A stretch of DNA of 16,423 nt from REDI01 sp038123735 (GTDB taxonomy: Bacteria; Myxococcota_A; UBA796; GCA-2862545): positions 1 to 16,423 of the forward strand of contig JAYPAP010000077.1 of NCBI GenBank assembly GCA_038123735.1. The letters are read 5' to 3'. Shown here piece after piece: positions 7,820 to 15,254 of this stretch (position 1 is its first letter; every line of letters starts with the position of its first letter). Both the position numbers and the translations under genes were made by a program. Below the pieces are notes generated by a model. That model was not told where the DNA came from and did no database searches. It saw nothing but the letters and a program-made list of their open reading frames with translations.

Positions 7820-8995
7820 ATGTCCGACACAACGAAGCTGCACCTGGAGACGAAGGCCATTCATGGCGGCCAGCACCACGAGCCCATCACGGGTGCCGTC
7901 ATGCAACCGATCTTCCAGACCTCTACCTACGCCCAACCATGGCCAGCCATGCATNNNNNNNNNNATCCCACTCGCGAAGCGTTGGAGCGGGCCATCGCCA
8001 GCCTCGAGGGCGGAGTGGGCGCGATCGCGATGGGGTCAGGCTTGGCGGCTACCGCCACCATCATGCAGCTCCTTCCGCCGAAAGCCAATGTCGTCTCGGG
8101 GGACGACGTCTATGGTGGCACCTACCGCCAATTCGAGAACGTATTCAAGCCCCATGGTCACTCGTTTTCCTACCACGACTTGGGAACGGTTGACCTTGAA
8201 GCCGTGATCACTCCTGGTACGGACCTGGTCTGGCTTGAGAGCCCTACCAATCCCCTGCTCAAAGTAACCGATATCCGCCGCATTTGTGAGATCGCACATC
8301 GAGTCGGGGCGCTGGTCGCCGTCGACAATACCTTCGCGACCCCGATCTTCCAAAATCCGCTGGCACTCGGAGCGGACCTCGTTCTTCATAGCACCACGAA
8401 GTACCTCAATGGACATAGCGATGTCGTTGGCGGAGCGGTGGTCGCCAAGGATCCAGCGCTGATGGAACGCTTGCGGTATCTCCAAAATGCGGTTGGAGCA
8501 GTGCCTGGCCCATGGGATTGCTGGCTTACTCTCCGAGGAATTAAGACGCTTGCTGTTCGAATGAGCCGGCATCAGGAAAACGCGAAAGCCATCGTCGAAT
8601 GGCTCCTTGCTCATGATGAGATCGACCTGGTGCGCTACCCAATGCACCCGAAGGACCCCAACTATGCGGTTGCATCCAGTCAAATGCGTGGATTTGGCGG
8701 CATGGTGAGCTTCGTTCTTCGCGGAGATCTCGCACGCGCCGAGCGATTCTGTGCATTGACCGACATCTTTACGCTCGCCGAGTCACTCGGTGGTGTGGAG
8801 AGCCTGCTGGAGCTACCAGCGAGTATGACTCATGCTTCGGTCCCCCGCGACCAGCGTGTAGCGCGAGGCATCGAAGATGGCCTCGTGAGGCTCTCGATCG
8901 GCATCGAACACGTCGATGACCTCATCGCCGACCTGGACCAGGCCATTCGTCGCAGCGCAGACCCCGCGTCCGCCAAGCCCCCCACGCAAGGTTAA
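7820..8995 (+). CDS. Cystathionine gamma-lyase / gamma-synthase family enzyme (interrupted by an assembly gap)
   Basis: This is a Cys/Met-metabolism PLP enzyme. MQPIFQTSTYAQP opens the fold, DDVYGGTYR, WLESPTNPLLKV and AVDNTFATP are family motifs, and HSTTKYLNGHSD carries the PLP lysine. Directly after cbs, the likely role is cystathionine gamma-lyase, giving cysteine, 2-oxobutyrate and ammonia. Gamma-synthase cannot be excluded from sequence alone. Bases 7955-7964 are N, exactly where the family has a KG(Y/F)EYSRTxN segment whose Tyr and Arg help bind PLP phosphate of the neighbouring subunit. The last two gap-adjacent bases AT plus CCCACTCGCGAA fit the Asn-Pro-Thr-Arg-Glu that follows. About 28 bases, not 10, are probably missing, but the frame is kept by chance. 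GGGAGAA sits about 8 bases before the ATG. The gene is very probably intact in the organism. Confidence 0.93.
   Translation: MSDTTKLHLETKAIHGGQHHEPITGAVMQPIFQTSTYAQPWPAMHXXXXPTREALERAIASLEGGVGAIAMGSGLAATATIMQLLPPKANVVSGDDVYGGTYRQFENVFKPHGHSFSYHDLGTVDLEAVITPGTDLVWLESPTNPLLKVTDIRRICEIAHRVGALVAVDNTFATPIFQNPLALGADLVLHSTTKYLNGHSDVVGGAVVAKDPALMERLRYLQNAVGAVPGPWDCWLTLRGIKTLAVRMSRHQENAKAIVEWLLAHDEIDLVRYPMHPKDPNYAVASSQMRGFGGMVSFVLRGDLARAERFCALTDIFTLAESLGGVESLLELPASMTHASVPRDQRVARGIEDGLVRLSIGIEHVDDLIADLDQAIRRSADPASAKPPTQG
7955..7964. other. Assembly gap (10 Ns)
   Basis: Ten undetermined bases lie inside the gamma-lyase gene. A fixed run of ten Ns is a common scaffolding placeholder and need not equal the true length. 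Just before it, ATGGCCAGCCAT (7939-7950) is a small inverted repeat, and ATGCAT directly abuts the gap. Confidence 0.97.
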
Positions 8996-9133
8996 GCCCA
9001 CGCCTCACCCCTCATTCGTGCGATTATCAGCGGACCGAGGATACGCGTAGTCCCGTGACTCGTTCGGAGCCCATCCACGTTGAGCTTCTCAAACACGCCA
9101 TTAGCCACGGAATCCGCCCGATACGGCGCCGGC

Positions 9134-11638
9134 ATGATCCGGCGCTTCGGGTGGTTTCACTATCTGCTCGGCCTCAGACGCCCTATCGGACAGATGCGGC
9201 TCGACCAAGCGAGCGCGCTGCGGGTGCAGGAAGCTGCGAAAAAGGGACCGGTAGTCTATTTGCTATTGCGGGCGAATAACCTAGATCATCTGGCCCTAAA
9301 TCGGGTGCTCGCGAGCTACTCCCTTCCGCTATCGATCTGGGCCTGGAACATCACCCAGTTCTTCTGGGAGCCTGTCACTGCTGCATGGAGCGGTCTGTTT
9401 CGGCGCACCTTGGACCGGGTGCGTCGGCTCGGACCCCAGGACCCGGTCTCGGGCGGATTCCTCGCGCGAGCCCTCAAGGCTGAGCAGCCCATCACTGTGT
9501 TCTTGGAACCAAACACATCCCTGTTTCATCGAGTGTTCGTTCGGCGAGGACGGGACCCTATCCCCGAACTACTCGCCATCCAAGACCGTTTTGAACAACC
9601 GATCCAGGTCTTACCCATCGTGGTTGTGTGGCAGCGGGGACTCGACCGAGAAGCGCATCCGGCAGTGCGCGCATTCTTACCCGACGCAGACCGCGTCTGG
9701 TGGCCTTGGCGCTTGTTCAAGCTCGCCTGGTACCCCTCGGACAACTTCGTCCAGGTAGGCGAAGCCTGCGACTTACAGACGTTCAACGGCCGGATCCCCA
9801 ACCGCCCTGAGCGTGAGCGCATCTTTAGGATCATGCTGCGCCGGTTCCTGCGCCGAGAGAGCCAAGTCGTCCGAGGACCTCGATTACCATCGGCCGCTAA
9901 TCTTCAGCAATTGGTGCTCGAAAATCCACCGATGCGTGAGTTGGCTGAACGGGAGGCTCTGCGGTCGGGCAACTCCGTCGCGGCTGTTCGGCGAAAGATG
10001 AGCTCGGAATACAGGCGCATGGCCGCACATATGCGCTGGTCTGTCATCCGCGTGCTCGACCTTGTCCTGCGTCCGCTTTGGACCGTGGTTTATCAGGGAG
10101 TCGACGCCCCGGAAGAGGACATGGAACGCGTGCGGGAGGCCATGCGCAATGGCGCAGCCATCGTCCTTCCGAGCCACAAATCACACATGGATTACCTGCT
10201 GATCGCCTGGGTTTTCTACCGCAACAAACTCACGCTCCCTCACGTGGTCGCCGGCGACAACCTCGCCATACCCTTCGTCGCCTTCTTTTTGAGGAGCGCC
10301 GGGGGTTTCTTTATCAAACGCAGCTTCAAGAACGAGACGCTACATCCCGCGATCGTAGGTCGCTACATCCAGGAACTGGTCCATCATGGGGTCCCCCTCG
10401 AGTTTTACTTGGAGGGGGGGCGAACCCGGACCGGCAAGCTGCTACGCCCTAAAGTCGGCATCCTTGGCATGGTATTTGACGCAGCAGCGATTCGCCCCAC
10501 CGGTCAGGAAGCTACCCTCCTCCCGGTCGCGCTCGCCTATGAGCGAGTGGCTGAGGGTCAAGCCTACCTGCGAGAACTCGGCGGAAAGGCCAAGTCGAAG
10601 GAAAACCTGGGTCAGGCAGTTCGGGCGACCAGCATTCTCCGCAAGCGATACGGGAGGGTCTATCTTCGTGTTGGAGAGCCGATCGCGCTCTCGTCCATTG
10701 TCGATGCCACTCCGGACCAATCTCGATGGCACGTGCGGTCGGACGCAGACCGCAAGACCACGTTGGTCAGCACCGCCCAGCTCGTCATGCATGAGATCGG
10801 GATGCGGACCGTACTCCTGCCCACCACGCTGATCAGCCTTGCCCTGATGTCCAATCACACCCGCGGGGTTCGCACCAGCGACCTCACACCACGTATTGAT
10901 CGCTTTCTTTCCTTCATTCTCCGCTTCAACATCCCGATCGCCAAGAGCCTTAGCCGCCCGACCGAAGCCACCCGACTCACCCTGGACCAATTACACCGCG
11001 AGCGCTTTCTCGAACATGAAGTCGTCGATGGCGAACGGGTCTGGGCTGTTCGTCCTGAGCGGAGAATTGCCCTGGATTTTTACAAGAATCAAGGCATGCA
11101 TCCCTTCGTAAATGCGGGCCTCGTGGCGTGCGCTCTCGTGGCGAGTCGGGCGCATCAGGGCCTCGCGGGCGACCTCGAACCGCACGTGGAACGCCTCATG
11201 CTCCTCTGGGAACGAGAATGGTCCTTCCACCCCACAGATACGGCGTCCACCGTGCTTGCTCAAGGGCTGATCGATCTCAGCCATCACGGCGCGCTTACCC
11301 TGGAGCCTCACTTCGAGTGGAAGATTACTGATTCTAGCTTAGCCGCCGAAATCTACGCGTTGTTCGTTCCACTTCTCGAGTGCTACCGATGCGTGTGCCA
11401 GTACATCGCCGAGAACGATGGCCGGGTCGTGCCCTCCAAGCAGCGGAGCATGCATGCCCACCAATCGGCGGAAAGAAGTCTCGCAAAGGGAGAGTTGACC
11501 CGTCCCGAGGCGTTGAACATGGTCACAATTCGCAACGCTCTGAGTACACTCACCGCCGTCGACGATACGATAACGCCATCGCGTGTAGACCACGCCGACC
11601 TCTTGGAGACACTCACCAGGATGCTCCCCCATGGCTGA
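9134..11638 (+). CDS. plsB: Glycerol-3-phosphate 1-O-acyltransferase
   Basis: PlsB is an inner-membrane-associated enzyme that transfers an acyl group to sn-glycerol-3-phosphate, giving lysophosphatidate, the first step of phospholipid synthesis. The frame extends to a TTG at 9080. I prefer ATG 9134 because MIRRFGWFHYLLGL then aligns with the E. coli N-terminus, giving 834 residues (E. coli about 807). The acyltransferase blocks are complete (numbered from 9080): HKSHMDY with the HX4D pair at 366/371, GGFFIKRSF (about 408-416), and FYLEGGRTRTGK (442-453) for phosphate binding. A long C-terminal domain of PlsB type follows. Neither start has a strong Shine-Dalgarno. The gene begins about 140 bases after the gamma-lyase stop, and I see no terminator there. 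It overlaps the following small membrane-protein gene by 8 bases, implying translational coupling. The sequence is intact. Confidence 0.95.
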   Translation: MIRRFGWFHYLLGLRRPIGQMRLDQASALRVQEAAKKGPVVYLLLRANNLDHLALNRVLASYSLPLSIWAWNITQFFWEPVTAAWSGLFRRTLDRVRRLGPQDPVSGGFLARALKAEQPITVFLEPNTSLFHRVFVRRGRDPIPELLAIQDRFEQPIQVLPIVVVWQRGLDREAHPAVRAFLPDADRVWWPWRLFKLAWYPSDNFVQVGEACDLQTFNGRIPNRPERERIFRIMLRRFLRRESQVVRGPRLPSAANLQQLVLENPPMRELAEREALRSGNSVAAVRRKMSSEYRRMAAHMRWSVIRVLDLVLRPLWTVVYQGVDAPEEDMERVREAMRNGAAIVLPSHKSHMDYLLIAWVFYRNKLTLPHVVAGDNLAIPFVAFFLRSAGGFFIKRSFKNETLHPAIVGRYIQELVHHGVPLEFYLEGGRTRTGKLLRPKVGILGMVFDAAAIRPTGQEATLLPVALAYERVAEGQAYLRELGGKAKSKENLGQAVRATSILRKRYGRVYLRVGEPIALSSIVDATPDQSRWHVRSDADRKTTLVSTAQLVMHEIGMRTVLLPTTLISLALMSNHTRGVRTSDLTPRIDRFLSFILRFNIPIAKSLSRPTEATRLTLDQLHRERFLEHEVVDGERVWAVRPERRIALDFYKNQGMHPFVNAGLVACALVASRAHQGLAGDLEPHVERLMLLWEREWSFHPTDTASTVLAQGLIDLSHHGALTLEPHFEWKITDSSLAAEIYALFVPLLECYRCVCQYIAENDGRVVPSKQRSMHAHQSAERSLAKGELTRPEALNMVTIRNALSTLTAVDDTITPSRVDHADLLETLTRMLPHG

Positions 11639-11996
11639 CAAGATCGACGCGCTCTTCGGCGCGGATGCTGCCGCGGCAGTTCCAAGGTTTCGATTGATCT
11701 ACGGTCTGCTTGCCACTGGCATCACCCTCGCCGTGCTCGGACTCGTGTGCTCATCGGTCCCCGGGGCAATCGTTTCCCTCATTTCCTGGGCGATGGTCGA
11801 AAAAGAGGTCGAACGCCTGGAGTCTGGCTACTACGCTACGGAATACGAGTCTCGCCTCCGGTTGGCCCGCGGGCTGGTCCAAAGTGGACTGCTCGGCATC
11901 TTATGCGTCATTGCCATTCAGATCATTTTACTCTGCACTGGCTTTTATCATGGCTTTTGGGCCGGATTGATCGAGGCGTTACGTGGCGGAATGTGA
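11631..11996 (+). CDS. Small membrane protein of unknown function, coupled to plsB
   Basis: This 121-residue protein starts inside the end of plsB: the ATG at 11631 precedes the plsB TGA at 11636-11638. Re-initiation by ribosomes finishing plsB is therefore likely. Hydrophobic segments lie at about 22-41 and 83-103, with a shorter hydrophobic stretch at 45-56. Between them is a charged loop rich in Glu and Arg (EKEVERLESGYYATEYESRLRL), which could be cytosolic or amphipathic. There is no signal peptide cleavage site and no recognised domain. The coupling suggests a role with PlsB at the membrane, such as an accessory subunit, but that is only an inference from context. It could also simply be a conserved neighbour. 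Confidence 0.75.
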   Translation: MADKIDALFGADAAAAVPRFRLIYGLLATGITLAVLGLVCSSVPGAIVSLISWAMVEKEVERLESGYYATEYESRLRLARGLVQSGLLGILCVIAIQIILLCTGFYHGFWAGLIEALRGGM

Positions 11997-12006
11997 TGGG
12001 AGGCGA

Positions 12007-12081
12007 ATGACTGGCACAACCCCAAGTACACGAACTCCCCATCACCCCCACCGCGTCTCTGGTACCATCCCGCCATGCTGA
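12007..12081 (+). CDS. Possible 24-residue leader peptide overlapping the next start codon
   Basis: ATG 12007 is preceded by GGGAGG (11998-12003) with a short 3-base spacer. The frame runs 24 codons, Thr/Pro/His-rich, and its TGA (12079-12081) overlaps the start of the next gene as ATGCTGA. The next gene has no Shine-Dalgarno of its own, so this mini-frame could deliver ribosomes to it. The short spacer and small size make it doubtful. Confidence 0.25.
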   Translation: MTGTTPSTRTPHHPHRVSGTIPPC

Positions 12082-12896
12082 TCCTACCGCTCATCGCTGC
12101 CCTCACCTGGGCACAAGAATCCGCCGCCCCCGAAGCGCCGGAGCCCGCTACCGCAGAGGCCACCGAAGACACGCTTCGGCAGCGGCAAGCGGGTGACTTG
12201 GTGATGGAAGGCGTGCTCGCAACCCTCGGTATCACGCCGGACAATGCCGTAGAGCTGTCCACGGAATGGCTGCCCGCGATCTCCGCCCCCAAACGCGCTC
12301 AGCTGGAGCAAAGAAGCCGAGGATGGGACTTCGACGTGGCACGAGTGTGGGTCACAGAACGTTCGGTTCACACGGGCGAGGTATTGCTCAAATCCGAAGC
12401 ATCAGGAAATCTCCTCCGTGCAGACCCCTGCGCCGAACTACAACCCGTTGAACTGCAGCGCACCGAGCTCCAGCCACTTCCTCCTGCTCCTACCGACGAA
12501 CAAGCCAAACAGGACTTGGATACCCATCGAAGCTCGATCACCATGGCGCCCACAGAGAGCGAGCGCATCATGTTTTTCACCCTGCAGCCCGGCGAGTCTG
12601 CACTCCTCGTCGAAGTCATCCCCAATGAGGGAGTAAAACGGAGAGGAAAAGCCAAGGTTGCAAAGAAACTTTCGATGGATGTCGATGAAGCATCGATATC
12701 TCTCAAGGAACAGCAGGAGTCCCGCGACCTCTGCGTCAACCTCAAACCTGCCCCCGAATGGGTCGTCGTCTCACTCGACGAAGTATCCCTCGAGACCCAA
12801 GTGAGGCAGCTGAAGGAACGCCTTCAAGAGAGGCGTGAAGATGAAGACCCCGCATGGGATACGGCTGAGCCCAATGAGGCCCCGCCCGCTCGGTGA
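12075..12896 (+). CDS. Predicted secreted/periplasmic protein of unknown function
   Basis: The 273-residue protein begins with a very short hydrophobic stretch (MLILPLIAALTWAQE) that looks like a minimal signal peptide with possible cleavage after TWA; it lacks the usual positive charge before the core. An Ala/Pro/Glu-rich linker follows (about 15-30), then a mixed domain containing two cysteines (about 117 and 219) that could form a disulfide. The C-terminus (about 235-273) is strongly charged and looks helical or coiled-coil (RQLKERLQERREDED). I recognise no family. No in-frame start codon exists between the preceding TGA at 11994 and ATG 12075, so the start is well fixed. It lacks a Shine-Dalgarno. 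It ends 11 bases before the stop of the convergent aldo-keto reductase, leaving no room for a separate terminator. Confidence 0.72.
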   Translation: MLILPLIAALTWAQESAAPEAPEPATAEATEDTLRQRQAGDLVMEGVLATLGITPDNAVELSTEWLPAISAPKRAQLEQRSRGWDFDVARVWVTERSVHTGEVLLKSEASGNLLRADPCAELQPVELQRTELQPLPPAPTDEQAKQDLDTHRSSITMAPTESERIMFFTLQPGESALLVEVIPNEGVKRRGKAKVAKKLSMDVDEASISLKEQQESRDLCVNLKPAPEWVVVSLDEVSLETQVRQLKERLQERREDEDPAWDTAEPNEAPPAR

Positions 12897-12907
12897 GCGC
12901 ATTCCCT

Positions 12908-13915
12908 TCAGTTACTGCGGAAGTCAAAGGGTGGTTGCGGCCGATTGCCTAGGATCGCCTCGATGCGGTCCAACACATCGCCGGTCAGCTTCGCAAAGAC
13001 CTCGACCGACTTCATGTTCTCCTCAACCTGCTTGGTCTTGGACGCGCCTGTGATGACGGTACTGACGTGCGGATGTCGAGCGGCCCACGCGAGCGCGAGC
13101 TGCGGCATGGAGCAGCCGAGATCGCTCGCCACCTCGGACAATTGGCGAACTTTGTCGAGCTTATTTTCGAAGTCCGGGTCCGCCCAGATTTTATCTTTTA
13201 ACCACTGGTATCGCGGAATCGCAAAGCGCGAATCTTCCGGGACGCCATCCGCATATTTTCCAGTCAGAATACCACTCGCCAAGGGAGACCATGTGGTGGT
13301 TCCCAGCCCGCGCTCCGCGACCAAGCGGGCGAATTCAACCTCAACTTTTTCCCGGTGAAACATATGATATTGCGGCTGCTCCATCAGTGGGCCGATCAGC
13401 CCTAGGCGATCTGCCACCGCCCAGGCCTCCCGGATCTCGGCCGCAGACCACTCGCTCGTTCCCCAATAAAATGCCCAGCCCCGGTCGATGACATGGTTCA
13501 TGGCCCGCACCGTCTCTTCGATCGGCGTATTTGGGTCCGGCCGGTGGCAAAAGACCAGGTCCACATGGTCGAGATCCAGCCGCTTACGAGCCGCGTCTAC
13601 GCCTTCAACGACATGCTTTCGGCTGAGCCCGCGTTGGTTTGGCCCATCACCGCCCCAGAAGATCTTGGTACTGACTACGAATTCGTCGCGACCCCACCCG
13701 AGTTGTTTGAATGCCTTGCCCATGATGACTTCCGCCGATCCAGCGGCGTAGGCCTCCGCATTGTCGAAGAAGTTGCATCCCGCATCGAACGCCGCCGCCA
13801 TGGCCTCCGCAGCTGGACCGACATCGAGTTGGTAGTCAAATGTGACCCAAGAACCAAAAGAAAGCGCCGAGACCTTAAGCCCCGAACGCCCCAGATACCG
13901 GTACGGCATTTCCAT
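12908..13915 (-). CDS. Aldo-keto reductase resembling voltage-gated K+ channel beta subunits
   Basis: This 335-residue NADPH-dependent TIM-barrel oxidoreductase has the full catalytic tetrad: Asp51 and Tyr56 (FFDNAEAY), Lys84 (STKIFW) and His124 (FCHRPD). Several segments match animal Kv-beta (AKR6) proteins closely: FGSWVTF, RGLSRKHVVEG, NTPIEETVRAMNHVI, WGTSEWSA, REKVEVEF, WSPLASGILTGKY and YQWLK. Kv-beta has Asn where this protein has the bacterial-style catalytic His. Cofactor-binding signatures occur near the C-terminus (TGASKTKQVEENM). It probably reduces aldehydes or ketones in the cytosol; the natural substrate is unknown and no channel gene is nearby. ATG 13915 has GGGGAG 7 bases upstream. 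It follows xseA on the same strand by only 36 bases and may be co-transcribed with it. Confidence 0.92.
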   Translation of the reverse strand: MEMPYRYLGRSGLKVSALSFGSWVTFDYQLDVGPAAEAMAAAFDAGCNFFDNAEAYAAGSAEVIMGKAFKQLGWGRDEFVVSTKIFWGGDGPNQRGLSRKHVVEGVDAARKRLDLDHVDLVFCHRPDPNTPIEETVRAMNHVIDRGWAFYWGTSEWSAAEIREAWAVADRLGLIGPLMEQPQYHMFHREKVEVEFARLVAERGLGTTTWSPLASGILTGKYADGVPEDSRFAIPRYQWLKDKIWADPDFENKLDKVRQLSEVASDLGCSMPQLALAWAARHPHVSTVITGASKTKQVEENMKSVEVFAKLTGDVLDRIEAILGNRPQPPFDFRSN

Positions 13916-13951
13916 GACACTTCTCCCCTTCGACGTGTACGGTTGATTGCT

Positions 13952-15142
13952 CTATGGCCCCGTGCTCTCTGCACTCACATCGAGCATTCCATCCCAGAAC
14001 TCGACCTGAAGCGGAGCCGTTTCGTCCACCGCGCTGCGCCGCATGACCGGAACGCCGTCCTGACGGACCATCGCGTAGCCTCGCTGGAGCACGCCTCGAG
14101 GGGATAAGGCCTCCAATCTCTGCTTCAGCGTCTCAGTGGCCTGCCTTCGTTCAGCCAGGGAGCGGTTCCAGCTCGCGGCCATCCGCTTTTCCGCTTGCAC
14201 CGCCATCGCGCGAACATGGTGAATGCGTTGTGCCGGCCCTCGAAGACGTTGGCGTAGCTGCATGACCTTGTCTCGCCGACGCTCCAGCCCTTCATTCACC
14301 TGCGTCTCTAAGGATAGCTCCAACCCCTCAAGTCGACGCTTCAATGCCATCGCATCCGGCAATACGGCCACCGCAGCAGCTGTGGGTGTTGGGACCGCAA
14401 CGTCGGCAACGAGGTCGGCAAGCGTCGTATCCACTTCATGGCCTACCGCGGAGACAATTGGAATCGGGCTGTCCGCGATAAAGCGCGCCAACTGTTCATC
14501 CTGAAACGCGAGCAGGTCTTGTGCGGAACCGCCACCGCGAGTCACCACGATGACCTCGGACTCTCCTTGACGAATAAGGAGCTCGATCGCCTGAATAATC
14601 TCGGCAGGCGCATGGGCTCCCTGCACCGTACACCCGGCAACGACGATCCGTGCTGCCGGGCAACGTTCCCCACTGACCCGCAGAAAATCTTGAAGTGCGG
14701 CCCCGCGCAGCGAGGTGGCCACCCCAACTACCGCCGGTGCCTTCGGCAGCGCCCGCTTGCGTCGCTCATCCAAAAGACCCTCAGCCGCAAGCCTTAGTTT
14801 TCGAGCCTCTATCTGGCGTGCTAGCTCTCCTAGTCCCGCTGGTCGAATGTCATTCAGATACAGCTGAAACTGGCCGCGAGCGCCGTATATAGACAGTCGA
14901 CCCCGCACCAGCACCCGTTCGCCTTGCTTTGGTACGTACGACAGCCCCTTCCAGGTCGTTCGCCAACAAACCGCACTGAGCGAGCTACGACCATCGGTCA
15001 GACTCAAAAACGCATGCCCTGCTGGGGACACGGACAACTGCCGCACCTCGGCCTCAACCATCACGCGGGGGTAGCGTGCGTTGAGGAGCGCATCGATTTC
15101 TTCGACCAAGGCCGAAACTGAGTATGGACGGTTGAGATCCAG
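13952..15142 (-). CDS. xseA: Exodeoxyribonuclease VII large subunit
   Basis: XseA is the catalytic subunit of ExoVII, which degrades single-stranded DNA from either end in repair, together with small XseB subunits. The N-terminal OB-fold (VMVEAEVRQLSVSPAGHAFLSLTD) and the nuclease core are clear: GVATSLRGAALQDF, VTRGGGSAQDLLAFQDE, and SAVGHEVDTTLADLVADVAVPTPTAAA. A long coiled-coil region and RGYAMV complete the family pattern. A TTG at 15109 would start inside the first conserved helix. The family motif begins earlier (PYSVSALVEEI), and the frame remains open to a TGA at about 15165. No ATG, GTG or TTG occurs in that interval. CTG 15142, with GGGAGG 6 bases upstream, is the best start and gives 396 residues. 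xseB is not in the window. Confidence 0.94.
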   Translation of the reverse strand: MDLNRPYSVSALVEEIDALLNARYPRVMVEAEVRQLSVSPAGHAFLSLTDGRSSLSAVCWRTTWKGLSYVPKQGERVLVRGRLSIYGARGQFQLYLNDIRPAGLGELARQIEARKLRLAAEGLLDERRKRALPKAPAVVGVATSLRGAALQDFLRVSGERCPAARIVVAGCTVQGAHAPAEIIQAIELLIRQGESEVIVVTRGGGSAQDLLAFQDEQLARFIADSPIPIVSAVGHEVDTTLADLVADVAVPTPTAAAVAVLPDAMALKRRLEGLELSLETQVNEGLERRRDKVMQLRQRLRGPAQRIHHVRAMAVQAEKRMAASWNRSLAERRQATETLKQRLEALSPRGVLQRGYAMVRQDGVPVMRRSAVDETAPLQVEFWDGMLDVSAESTGP

Positions 15143-15148
15143 ACCGAT

Positions 15149-15154
15149 CCTCCC
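15149..15154 (-). promoter_or_regulatory. Shine-Dalgarno of xseA (GGGAGG)
   Basis: GGGAGG on the minus strand ends 6 bases before CTG 15142, which decides the preferred xseA start. An ATC codon immediately follows it but is too close to be the start. Confidence 0.5.
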
Positions 15155-15241
15155 AGTGAACCTTCACGTTGGCCAGATGGATTGTCAAGCGAGATCCATG
15201 ACGTCACATCTGAGCCGCGCTACCGTATTACAACAACCTGC

Positions 15242-15246
15242 AGGAG
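15242..15246 (+). promoter_or_regulatory. Shine-Dalgarno of the Coa1-like/TPR gene (AGGAG)
   Basis: AGGAG lies 8 bases before TTG 15255, supporting that start over ATG 15198, which has only a weak upstream purine stretch. Confidence 0.45.
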
Positions 15247-15254
15247 AGTTGTCG

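Noticed and set aside
8996..9133. Possible riboswitch or terminator between the gamma-lyase gene and plsB.
   Set aside because: No stable stem, T-run or recognisable motif could be seen in this stretch of about 140 bases.
11631..12896. The small membrane protein and the secreted protein are in the same frame, separated by one TGA and 26 open codons; with SelA present this could be selenocysteine read-through.
   Set aside because: An open stretch of 26 codons is easily chance, no convincing SECIS hairpin follows the TGA, and the joined protein would place a signal-like segment in the middle of the chain.
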